From contig CABUWD010000063.1 in NCBI GenBank assembly GCA_902495155.1, forward strand, positions 1 to 12,160: 12,160 bases of DNA, written 5' to 3'. Position 1 is the stretch's first letter. Every line of letters begins with the position of its first letter. Below, piece after piece: positions 7,058 through 12,160 of this stretch. The position numbers were made by a program, and so were the translations under genes. This DNA is from an uncultured Collinsella sp. Lineage in GTDB: Bacteria; Actinomycetota; Coriobacteriia; Coriobacteriales; Coriobacteriaceae. The notes under the pieces were generated by a model that worked only from the letters and a program-made list of their open reading frames with translations, made no database searches and was not told where the DNA came from.

Positions 7058-7705
7058 ATGTCCGACAATATGCAGCCTATCGATGAAACTCTGGACGACG
7101 AGTCCCTGGATGCGGTGGATGCCGAAGCGGCCGAAGCATACGAGGAAGTCGAGGAATTCGATCCGTTTGAGGGCATGAGCGACGAGGAGCTCGACGCCCT
7201 GTGCGACGAGGACGATAGCCTCGCGGGCTTTGGCGACGTTGAACCCGGTTTTCGCAGCGGCTTCGTAGCCCTGGTCGGACGCCCCAACGCCGGCAAGTCC
7301 ACGCTGCTCAACGCCTGCTATGGCAAAAAGGTCGCCATCACCTCGCCGGTGGCACAGACGACCCGCCGTCGCATGCGCGCCGTCGTCAACCGTCCCGGCT
7401 ACCAGCTGGTCTTTGTCGATACCCCGGGTATTCATAAGCCCAAGGACGGCCTGGGGTCCGAGCTCAACAAGAGCGCACTGTTCGAGTTGAACGATGTCGA
7501 CGTCGTCGCGTTTTTGATTGATGCCACCAAGCCCATCGGCAGGGGAGACGCCTGGGTTGCCGAGCGTGTCAGATGCGCTCGTTGCAAGAAGGTCCTGGTG
7601 CTCACCAAGGCCGATGAGGCCGACCCCGCACAGGTCATGGAGCAGCTTAAGGCTGCCCACGAGCTTATGGAATATGACGACGAGATTGTGACGTCGTCGG
7701 TTTAG
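7058..7705 (+). CDS. era: Era N-terminal portion: acidic extension plus GTPase domain
   Basis: These 215 codons are the part translated before the TAG. Residues 1-65 contain 26 Asp/Glu and no Lys, Arg or His, forming a strongly acidic extension not found in E. coli-type Era. The GTPase domain follows: G1 is GRPNAGKST (74-82), the switch I region has ITSPVAQTTRRR (94-105), G3 is DTPG (121-124), and G4 is TKAD (183-186) where E. coli-type Era has NKxD. TKxD also occurs in actinobacterial Era as I recall it. The last residues, IVTSSV, run into the G5 loop (usually S-A), so the stop falls right at the end of the G domain. The fragment lacks the entire RNA-binding KH domain. Confidence 0.8.
   Translation: MSDNMQPIDETLDDESLDAVDAEAAEAYEEVEEFDPFEGMSDEELDALCDEDDSLAGFGDVEPGFRSGFVALVGRPNAGKSTLLNACYGKKVAITSPVAQTTRRRMRAVVNRPGYQLVFVDTPGIHKPKDGLGSELNKSALFELNDVDVVAFLIDATKPIGRGDAWVAERVRCARCKKVLVLTKADEADPAQVMEQLKAAHELMEYDDEIVTSSV
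7703..7705 (+). other. In-frame TAG inside era
   Basis: This TAG follows GTT and precedes AACTTCAACGTCGAT, which reads N-F-N-V-D, matching the E-N-V-D segment that normally follows the G5 loop of Era. One base change (for example G to T in GAG, A to T in AAG, or C to T in CAG) would restore the frame. The position is variable in the family, so the original residue cannot be deduced. Confidence 0.9.
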
Positions 7706-7747
7706 AACTTCAACGTCGATGCCTTTATAGAGACCGTTGCGCACTTT

Positions 7748-8134
7748 TTGCCTGAGGGTCCGCGTTGGTTCCCCGAGGACATGGGTACTGACGCTTCCGA
7801 TGAGACGCTCGTTGCCGAGTTTGTGCGCGAGAAGGTCTTGCGCCGCACCCGTGATGAGATTCCGCACTCCGTTGGCGTGATCTGCGATGCGCTCGAGCAG
7901 ACCAAGAAGGTACTGCGCGTGCACGCCACCATTTACGTCGAGCGCGAGGGCCAAAAGGGCATCATCATCGGCAAGGGCGGCGAGATGATCAAGCATATCG
8001 GTATCGACGCCCGTCGCGATCTTGAGCGCATCTTTGGCACGCAGGTCTTTTTGGAGCTGGACGTGAAGGTCAAGGCCGGCTGGCGTGACGACGAGGCCCA
8101 GATTCGCCGCTTTGGCTACAACGCCGAGGACTAA
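7748..8134 (+). CDS. era: Era C-terminal portion: KH RNA-binding domain (downstream fragment)
   Basis: Homology resumes immediately after the TAG at 7706 and runs 142 codons to TAA 8132-8134. The fragment carries the linker LPEGPRWFPEDM, which resembles Era's L-P-E-G-P-x-x-Y-P-x-D. The KH domain follows, with the GxxG loop in IIIGKGGEMIKHIG and the C-terminal VKVKAGWRDDEAQIRRFGY that is typical of Era (V-K-x-W-R-x-x). The TTG at 7748 is the first possible restart codon but has no visible ribosome site. ATG 7781 has GAGGA only 1 nt upstream. Independent translation of this fragment is therefore doubtful. recO starts 15 nt after its stop. Confidence 0.6.
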   Translation: MPEGPRWFPEDMGTDASDETLVAEFVREKVLRRTRDEIPHSVGVICDALEQTKKVLRVHATIYVEREGQKGIIIGKGGEMIKHIGIDARRDLERIFGTQVFLELDVKVKAGWRDDEAQIRRFGYNAED

Positions 8135-8149
8135 GGACGCGCGGCGCGC

Positions 8150-8899
8150 ATGGCAGGCTCCCGGACATATCGCACCAAGGTGCTCGTCCTCGACAAGACG
8201 AAGCTCAAAGAGACCGACCTGATCTTGACGATGCTTGACGAGCGGGGGCGGCAGGTTCGTGCCGTGGCAAAGGGCGCCCGCAAACCCGGCGGACGCCTGG
8301 CTGCGCGCTGCGAGCTGTTCTGTACGGTCGATATGCTGCTCGCACATGGACGGTCACTCGACGTGGTTTCTCAGGCCGAGCTTATGGAGGCGCCGCTCGG
8401 CGCTGCGCCCGATTACGAGACGACCTGCGCCGCAAGCGCGATCGCCGAGGTTGCGCGCGTGTGCTCGTTCGAGGACGCCGAGGACCCGTTTACCTTTGCC
8501 ATCACGCAGCGAGCGCTTGCCCTGGTGGGCAGCGGGCTTGACACGGCGCATATGGACCTACTTGTGGCGGCATATGTCTTTAAGCTGCTGTCGCACGTTG
8601 GCTATCGACCCGATTTTTCGGCCTGCGTGCTGTGCGGAGACCCCATGCTGTCGTATTTTTCACCCCAGGCGGGCGGTCTCATGTGCGGGTCGTGCGCGTC
8701 GAGCGTTCCAGGTGCCGAACTGGTGTCGACCGGTGAGACAGCATGGCTGCGCGCCCTCATGTCCATGACCTTCGATGCGCTCATGGCCGAGCGAATCGAC
8801 CCGCATACGGCGGCATTCCTGCTCGGGCTTTCGCATGTGTGGGCTGCGACGCACACCGATCAACGCCTCCGTGCGATGGAATTCATGTTGGGTCGGTGA
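8150..8899 (+). CDS. recO: DNA repair protein RecO
   Basis: The 249-residue protein matches RecO, which anneals single strands and helps RecR load RecA onto SSB-coated DNA in the RecFOR pathway. The N-terminal OB fold covers about residues 6-80. It includes TKLKETDLILTMLDERG (17-33), which resembles the family's G-E-x-D-x-I-x-x-x-x-T-x-x-x-G, and the VRAVAKGARKP segment (36-46). The helical C-terminal domain contains a zinc-binding set of cysteines at C159, C162, C179 and C182, present in many RecO proteins. Length is normal for the family. The ATG at 8150 has AAGGA (8133-8137) at a long 12-nt spacing. Following era is the usual position for recO. No U-run terminator follows before the rpsO promoter. 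Confidence 0.93.
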   Translation: MAGSRTYRTKVLVLDKTKLKETDLILTMLDERGRQVRAVAKGARKPGGRLAARCELFCTVDMLLAHGRSLDVVSQAELMEAPLGAAPDYETTCAASAIAEVARVCSFEDAEDPFTFAITQRALALVGSGLDTAHMDLLVAAYVFKLLSHVGYRPDFSACVLCGDPMLSYFSPQAGGLMCGSCASSVPGAELVSTGETAWLRALMSMTFDALMAERIDPHTAAFLLGLSHVWAATHTDQRLRAMEFMLGR

Positions 8900-8923
8900 T
8901 GATGCGCAGGCGCGGGCTGCTTG

Positions 8924-8932
8924 TGGTATCAT
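8924..8932 (+). promoter_or_regulatory. Probable rpsO promoter (extended -10)
   Basis: TGG directly followed by TATCAT (8927-8932) forms an extended -10 element of the TGn-TATAAT type. It lies 25 nt after the recO stop. A clear -35 hexamer is not seen, which extended -10 promoters can tolerate. Transcription would start near 8939 and give a leader of about 100 nt before rpsO. Confidence 0.45.
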
Positions 8933-8938
8933 GCCGAC

Positions 8939-9037
8939 CTGTTGGTACCTCGACCTTGGTTGCTCGCTCCACCGGCGGCTTCCCAGTCCGAGGCGAATCG
9001 AGTCGCCCGCGGGCGACGCAAAACGAAAGGTGAAACA
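8939..9037 (+). promoter_or_regulatory. Structured rpsO mRNA leader (candidate S15 autoregulatory site)
   Basis: The leader holds a perfect 16-nt palindrome at 9002-9017 (GTCGCCCG then CGGGCGAC), 7 nt before the ribosome site GAAAGG (9025-9030). Upstream, CCTCG (8948-8952) can pair with CGAGG (8989-8993), and CTCGA (8949-8953) can instead pair with TCGAG (8998-9002), so two alternative folds compete. S15 represses its own mRNA in several phyla through unrelated leader structures. The pairings are seen directly; a regulatory role is inference. Confidence 0.4.
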
Positions 9038-9316
9038 ATGACTGTTTCCAAAGAGCGCAAGGCGGAGCTGACTGCCCAGTTCGGTAACACCCCGGTCGAC
9101 ACCGGCAACCCCAAGGTTCAGGTCGCCATCCTGTCCGAGCGCATCAAGGAGCTGACCGAGCACATGAAGTCCCACCAGAAGGACTTCCACACCCGTCGTG
9201 GCCTGCTCATGCTCGTCGGCCGTCGTCGTCGTCTTCTCTCCTACATCAAGAAGAACGACATCGTCGAGTACCGTGAGCTCATCAAGGCTCTGGGCATCCG
9301 CGACAACATCCAGTAG
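9038..9316 (+). CDS. rpsO: 30S ribosomal protein S15
   Basis: The 92-residue protein is S15, a primary binder of the central domain of 16S rRNA that also forms bridge contacts with the 50S subunit. Family marks are visible: DTGNPKVQVAILSERI (about residues 21-36), the HMKSHQKDFHTRRGLLMLVG region (about 41-60) with the conserved H-x-K-D-x-x-x-R-R, and RRRRLLSYIK (61-70). Length is close to the usual 89. The ATG at 9038 has GAAAGG 7 nt upstream. An in-frame upstream start would add 39 residues foreign to the family. rpsO followed by pnp is a very common pair. Codon use is strongly biased to C-ending codons, as in pnp, consistent with high expression. Confidence 0.98.
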   Translation: MTVSKERKAELTAQFGNTPVDTGNPKVQVAILSERIKELTEHMKSHQKDFHTRRGLLMLVGRRRRLLSYIKKNDIVEYRELIKALGIRDNIQ

Positions 9317-9330
9317 GATTTGTACATGCT

Positions 9331-9362
9331 AAGAGCGTCCTGCGCAGCGGGGCGCTCTTTTT
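9331..9362 (+). terminator. Intrinsic terminator after rpsO
   Basis: A 10-bp stem (9331-9340 AAGAGCGTCC with 9350-9359, one G-T pair) closes a 9-nt loop and runs into TTTTT at 9358-9362. It begins 14 nt after the rpsO stop. Some readthrough into pnp is likely, since no clear pnp promoter was seen. Confidence 0.88.
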
Positions 9363-9381
9363 GTGTAAGGGCGCGAACAAT

Positions 9382-9452
9382 CACGCTCTGAAGCGTGGCG
9401 GGGGCAGGGGGCCCGCGTCACATGAGAAGCCCGCAGGCAAGGGGTCTGCGGG
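9382..9452 (+). promoter_or_regulatory. Hairpin-rich pnp leader
   Basis: Three consecutive hairpins lie between the rpsO terminator and the pnp ribosome site. The first is CACGCT/AGCGTG (9382-9387 with 9392-9397, 4-nt loop). The second is GCGGG/CCCGC (9398-9402 with 9412-9416). The third is CCCGCAG/CTGCGGG (9430-9436 with 9446-9452), ending 2 nt before AAAGGAG (9455-9461). In E. coli the pnp leader hairpin is the target of RNase III cleavage and PNPase autoregulation. A similar role here is inference. Confidence 0.4.
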
Positions 9453-9465
9453 GTAAAGGAGAACA

Positions 9466-11712
9466 ATGACACTCGTATCCAAGACCTTTGAGCTGTACGG
9501 CAAGACCTACACCTTTGAGTCGGGCGAGCTTGCCAAGCAGGCCACCGGCGCCTGCCTGGTCAAGCAGGGTGACACCACGATGCTCGACACCGTGGTCGTC
9601 TCCAAGGAGCGTAAGAACTACGACTTCTTCCCGCTGACCGTCGACTTCAACGAGAAGATGTACGCCGCCGGCCGCATCCCGGGTGGCTACCTCAAGCGTG
9701 AGGGCCGTCCCAGTGAGAAGGCTACGCTCACCGCGCGCATGATCGACCGTCCGATTCGCCCGAGCTTCCCGGATGGCTTCCGCAACGAGGTGCACATCGT
9801 CGCCACCTCGCTCGTCGCCGACCAGGTCAACCCCTTCGACGTCATCAACGTCATGGGTGCTTCTCTGGCCATGACGCTCGGCGGCGTGCCCTTCGAGGGT
9901 CCGCTTGCCTGCGTGCGCATCGGCCGTAACGTGGAGACCGGCGAGTTTATCGTCAACCCCACCTACGAGGAGCGCGAGAACTCCGATCTGGACCTGGAGC
10001 TGGGCGGCTCTGCCGACTTCATCTCGATGGTCGAGGCCGGCGCCGAGGAGATCTCCGAGGACGACATGCTCGCCGCCATGAAGTTTGGCCAGGAGGCCCT
10101 TGCTGCTTTCTGCCAGGCTCAGGACGAGTTCGTTGCCGAGTGGGAGCAGGTCAACGGCCCCATCGTCAAGAAGGAGTACCCGCTCGACCAGCCCGTCGAG
10201 GAGGTCCAGGAGCGCATCTTCGCCCACTACGACGAGATGGCAGCCGCCCTTCGCGACGCCGACAAGCTTTCCCGCATCGGTAAGGTCGAGGCTCTGAAGG
10301 AGTCCATCCGTGCCGAGTTTACCGAGCAGGAGCAGGCCGCTTGGGAGCGCGAGATCCCCGTGGCGCTCAAGAAGCTCGAGAAGAAGGCCATGCGCACCAT
10401 GGTCGTCGAGACCGGTGAGCGCGTCGACGGCCGTGCCGCCGACGAGATCCGTCCCATCATGGTGAAGGACAACTACCTGCCGCTCGTTCACGGCTCCGGC
10501 CTGTTCCAGCGTGGCCAGACCCAGGTGCTCTCCGTCCTGTCGCTCGGCATGCTCAACGAGGGCCAGCGTCTGGATACCATCGAGCCCACCGAGGGCAAGC
10601 GCTACATGCACCACTACAACTTCCCGCCTTTCTGCACCGGCGAGACCGGCCGCATGGGCAGCCCCAAGCGCCGCGAGATCGGCCATGGCAATCTGGCCGA
10701 GCGCGCTCTGCTTCCGGTGCTTCCCGACGAGAACGAGTTCCCCTACGCCATCCGCGTCGTCTCCGAGGTCATGGAGTCCAACGGCTCCTCTTCGATGGCT
10801 TCGACCTGCGGCTCCACGCTCGCCCTTATGGACGGCGGCGTGCCCATTAAGCGCCCGGTCTCCGGTATCGCCATGGGCCTGATCCAGGAGGAGGGCAAGA
10901 CCGTGGTCCTGTCCGACATCCAGGGTCTCGAGGACTTCCTGGGCGACATGGACTTTAAGGTCACCGGCACCACCGAGGGCATCACCGCCCTGCAGATGGA
11001 CAACAAGGCCACCGGCCTCACCTTCGACATCCTGGCCCGCGCTCTGCAGCAGGCCAAGGAGGGTCGCGCCTTCATCCTGCAGAAGATGCTCGATGTGATC
11101 CCCGAGCCGCGCCACACCACGCGCAGCACCGCTCCGCGCATCGTCTCCATCCAGGTTCCGACCGACAAGATCCGCGACGTCATCGGTTCCGGCGGTAAGG
11201 TCATCCGCGGTATCCAGGATGAGACCGGCGCTTCGGTCGACATCCAGGAGGACGGCACCGTCTTTGTCGGCGGCACCGGCGAGTCCGTGGACCAGGCTGT
11301 CGAGCGCATCAAGCTCATCATCAAGGTTCCCGAGCCGGGCGAGGAGTACACCGGTCGCGTGGTCTCCATCCAGCCCTTCGGCGCCTTCGTCAACCTGCTG
11401 CCCGGTAAGGACGGCCTGCTGCACATCTCTCGCGTCGCCAAGGGCCGCGTGGAGAAGGTCGAGGACGTCCTCAACGTGGGCGACGAGGTCAAGGTCGTCG
11501 TCATCGAGGTCGACGATCGCGGCAAGATCTCGCTCGATCGTCTGGATAAGCCCGAGGCCCCTGCTCGCGCTGAGGGTGCCTCCGAGGGCGACGGCGAGCA
11601 CTTCCAGCGCCGTGAGCGTCCGCGTCGCGAGCGCTCCGAGCGCAGCGACCGTCCGCGCCGTCCCGGCGACAACGGAGGCCGCAAGCCCCGCCGTCACCAC
11701 GACGCCGAGTAA
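9466..11712 (+). CDS. pnp: Polyribonucleotide nucleotidyltransferase (PNPase)
   Basis: The 748-residue protein is PNPase, the phosphate-dependent 3'-to-5' exoribonuclease of mRNA decay, able also to add tails. It has a first RNase PH domain (about 5-140), a helical linker domain (about 145-300) and a second RNase PH domain (about 315-545). The active-site segment is LEDFLGDMDFK (488-498); D490, D496 and K498 correspond to E. coli D486, D492 and K494. The KH domain has GSGGKVI (574-580). The S1 domain spans about 625-692 (EYTGRVVSIQPFGAFVNLLPG, DGLLHIS). An Arg/Glu-rich tail follows (about 695-748). The ATG at 9466 has AAAGGAG (9455-9461) 4 nt upstream. The gene is intact and lies between two terminators. 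Confidence 0.98.
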   Translation: MTLVSKTFELYGKTYTFESGELAKQATGACLVKQGDTTMLDTVVVSKERKNYDFFPLTVDFNEKMYAAGRIPGGYLKREGRPSEKATLTARMIDRPIRPSFPDGFRNEVHIVATSLVADQVNPFDVINVMGASLAMTLGGVPFEGPLACVRIGRNVETGEFIVNPTYEERENSDLDLELGGSADFISMVEAGAEEISEDDMLAAMKFGQEALAAFCQAQDEFVAEWEQVNGPIVKKEYPLDQPVEEVQERIFAHYDEMAAALRDADKLSRIGKVEALKESIRAEFTEQEQAAWEREIPVALKKLEKKAMRTMVVETGERVDGRAADEIRPIMVKDNYLPLVHGSGLFQRGQTQVLSVLSLGMLNEGQRLDTIEPTEGKRYMHHYNFPPFCTGETGRMGSPKRREIGHGNLAERALLPVLPDENEFPYAIRVVSEVMESNGSSSMASTCGSTLALMDGGVPIKRPVSGIAMGLIQEEGKTVVLSDIQGLEDFLGDMDFKVTGTTEGITALQMDNKATGLTFDILARALQQAKEGRAFILQKMLDVIPEPRHTTRSTAPRIVSIQVPTDKIRDVIGSGGKVIRGIQDETGASVDIQEDGTVFVGGTGESVDQAVERIKLIIKVPEPGEEYTGRVVSIQPFGAFVNLLPGKDGLLHISRVAKGRVEKVEDVLNVGDEVKVVVIEVDDRGKISLDRLDKPEAPARAEGASEGDGEHFQRRERPRRERSERSDRPRRPGDNGGRKPRRHHDAE

Positions 11713-11735
11713 CAGCTAAACATAAGCAGCTCAAC

Positions 11736-11766
11736 AAGGGCGACTCCGTACAGGGGTCGCCCTTTT
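11736..11766 (+). terminator. Intrinsic terminator after pnp
   Basis: A 12-bp stem (11736-11747 AAGGGCGACTCC with 11753-11764, one G-T pair) closes a 5-nt loop GTACA and ends in TTTT (11763-11766). The 3' arm of this stem overlaps the left arm of the long inverted repeat that follows. Confidence 0.88.
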
Positions 11767-11907
11767 GCTTGTGCCCGGGAGGGCCGCATATGAAGTTTCC
11801 TGCTCTACAGTCCTGCGCAAGACGGAAAGCACATTAAGTGCTTTCCTTTGCGTGCGGAACTCGCGATAAACTTCATATGCGTCCCTCCCGGGCACAAGCA
11901 AAAGGGC
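11759..11907. repeat. 149-nt near-perfect inverted repeat with nested central hairpin
   Basis: The left arm (11759-11798) and right arm (11868-11907) are 40 nt each and pair at 39 of 40 positions; the only mismatch is 11784 against 11882. The arms begin GCCCTTTTGCTTGTGCCCGG and end in ATATGAAGTTT at the loop side. The 69-nt spacer (11799-11867) contains a perfect 9-bp hairpin, GGAAAGCAC (11824-11832) with GTGCTTTCC (11838-11846), flanked by CGCAA (11816-11820) and TTGCG (11848-11852), which also pair. The whole region is a nested palindrome with almost the same centre. It encodes no convincing protein. It could be a MITE-like or other repetitive palindromic element, a structured RNA, or an invertible segment. 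No target-site duplication is visible. Confidence 0.9.
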
Positions 11908-11927
11908 TGGTTAACGCTGTTGGTCGC

Positions 11928-11958
11928 TTGCTGGTCTTCTGTTCTTAGTTGATATACT
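11928..11958 (+). promoter_or_regulatory. Probable promoter of the acetyltransferase gene
   Basis: TATACT (11953-11958) is preceded directly by TGA (11950-11952), an extended -10 arrangement. TTGCTG (11928-11933) is a possible -35 at a long 19-nt spacing. Transcription would begin near 11965, about 28 nt before the ATG at 11993. The region is A+T-richer than its surroundings. Confidence 0.5.
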
Positions 11959-11992
11959 TTTTCGCATCTAACGCTTAGCCTAGGGGGTTGGC

Positions 11993-12160
11993 ATGACAAA
12001 TAAGGTTGAATGGGACCGCATGATTGCCGGGGAGCTCTATAGCCCCTATCGGGTTAACGACCATTCGTTTAGTAGGGTGCATGCGGCTCAGAAGTTGTTT
12101 AATGAGTCGGAGTATTGGGCTGATTCGAGCGCCTTTGAGGAACTAAAGAAGTGTTTTCGC
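11993..12160 (+). CDS. Sugar O-acetyltransferase, N-terminal part (partial, runs off window)
   Basis: The frame opens at ATG 11993 and runs 56 codons to the window end without a stop. The segment DRMIAGELYSPYRVND (residues 8-23), followed by a helix with A-Q-K-L-F-N, matches the N-terminal maltose-acetyltransferase domain (Mac; typically M-x-x-G-E-x-Y-x-x-x-D/N, then a helix ending L-L-x-x-F/Y-N). This domain precedes the left-handed beta-helix of Maa/LacA/NodL-type enzymes, which use acetyl-CoA to acetylate a sugar hydroxyl. The catalytic histidine and hexapeptide repeats lie outside the window, so substrate and completeness are unknown. AGGGGG (11982-11987) lies 5 nt upstream. The gene is visibly less GC-rich than those before it and has its own promoter-like sequence. 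Confidence 0.8.
   Translation, partial: MTNKVEWDRMIAGELYSPYRVNDHSFSRVHAAQKLFNESEYWADSSAFEELKKCFR

Larger units (their letters stand above)
7058..8134 (+). pseudogene. era: era, GTPase Era, interrupted by one in-frame TAG
   Basis: The locus reads as one continuous Era frame of 358 codons, apart from a TAG at codon 216 (7703-7705). Era-like sequence continues in the same frame on both sides, with no frameshift. Era binds the 3' end of 16S rRNA through its KH domain and is a checkpoint in 30S assembly, nearly always essential. The interruption separates the GTPase domain from the KH domain, so the first product alone should not do Era's job. TAG is also the normal stop of hemW, ybeY, dgkA and rpsO here, so genome-wide recoding of TAG is unlikely. 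The choice between sequencing error, genuine nonsense mutation and readthrough cannot be made from this sequence. The ATG at 7058 has AAAGGG (7046-7051) 6 nt upstream. Confidence 0.85.

Noticed and set aside
7703..7705. Idea that TAG is reassigned as a sense codon in this genome
   Set aside because: hemW, ybeY, dgkA and rpsO all end in TAG at the expected family length, so TAG works as a stop here.
6617..8347. 576-codon open frame on the - strand, antisense to ybeY, dgkA, era and recO
   Set aside because: It crosses four sense genes, has no recognisable domain, and is explained by GC bias.
9353..9381. Dedicated pnp promoter just after the rpsO terminator
   Set aside because: AACAAT at 9376-9381 is a poor -10 and has no -35 at usable spacing.
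9418..11700. 760-codon open frame on the - strand, antisense to pnp
   Set aside because: It mirrors pnp almost exactly, and its repetitive Leu/Gly/Asp/His composition reflects pnp's codon bias. No family is recognisable.
11799..11867. Phase-variable invertible promoter between the palindrome arms
   Set aside because: The spacer is mostly a self-complementary hairpin with no well-spaced -35/-10 pair facing either way, and no recombinase gene is in the window. It is not excluded, but it is weaker than other readings.
11912..11975. Direct repeat TAACGCT at 11912-11918 and 11969-11975 as an attachment site or target duplication
   Set aside because: Seven bases are too short, and the copies do not flank the palindrome.
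11805..11999. Short - strand open frame across the palindrome
   Set aside because: It runs through the inverted repeat and the promoter region of the next gene. The product has no recognisable features.

Overview
The window is GC-rich (roughly 60% by eye) and densely coded. All recognisable genes lie on the + strand, with short gaps or small overlaps. Gene content, codon use and the acidic N-terminal extension on Era suggest an actinobacterium of the class Coriobacteriia, most likely Collinsella or a close relative. That placement is an inference from recall, not a search result. There is no phage, transposase, CRISPR array, tRNA or rRNA in the window, and no gene-free stretch over 300 bases (the longest, 11713-11992, is described below).

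Layout. Positions 1-256 hold the 3' end of a tRNA-dihydrouridine synthase gene. It is followed by hemW (radical SAM heme chaperone), then two unlike dnaJ genes in tandem. The first DnaJ (1550-2653) has a J domain, a G/F linker and all four zinc-finger repeats. Where the second substrate-binding and dimerisation region should be, it carries hydrophobic membrane segments. The second DnaJ (2735-3883) is a complete canonical protein. Next comes a compact, translationally coupled run: mtaB (ms2t6A tRNA methylthiotransferase), a phoH/ybeZ-type ATPase, ybeY, a dgkA-type lipid kinase, era and recO. This is the common phoH-ybeY-dgkA-era-recO order, without the cdd that often sits between dgkA and era. 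The era reading frame is cut by one in-frame TAG at 7703-7705, between the GTPase and KH domains, with homology continuing in the same frame on both sides.

rpsO (S15) follows with its own apparent promoter, a structured leader and an intrinsic terminator. Then comes pnp (PNPase), with a hairpin-rich leader and an intrinsic terminator. Directly after pnp lies a 149-nt inverted repeat (40-nt arms, 39 of 40 pairing, around a nested perfect hairpin). Its left arm starts inside the pnp terminator. The window ends in the start of a maltose/galactoside-type sugar O-acetyltransferase gene with its own likely promoter.

How the genes fit together. Most of the window is housekeeping RNA and protein biology. 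It covers tRNA modification (Dus, MtaB), ribosome and rRNA maturation (YbeY, Era, S15), RNA turnover (PNPase, PhoH-type ATPase), protein folding (two DnaJ) and repair (RecO). The points most worth a second look are the membrane-anchored DnaJ paralogue, the nonsense codon in era, and the long palindrome after pnp.
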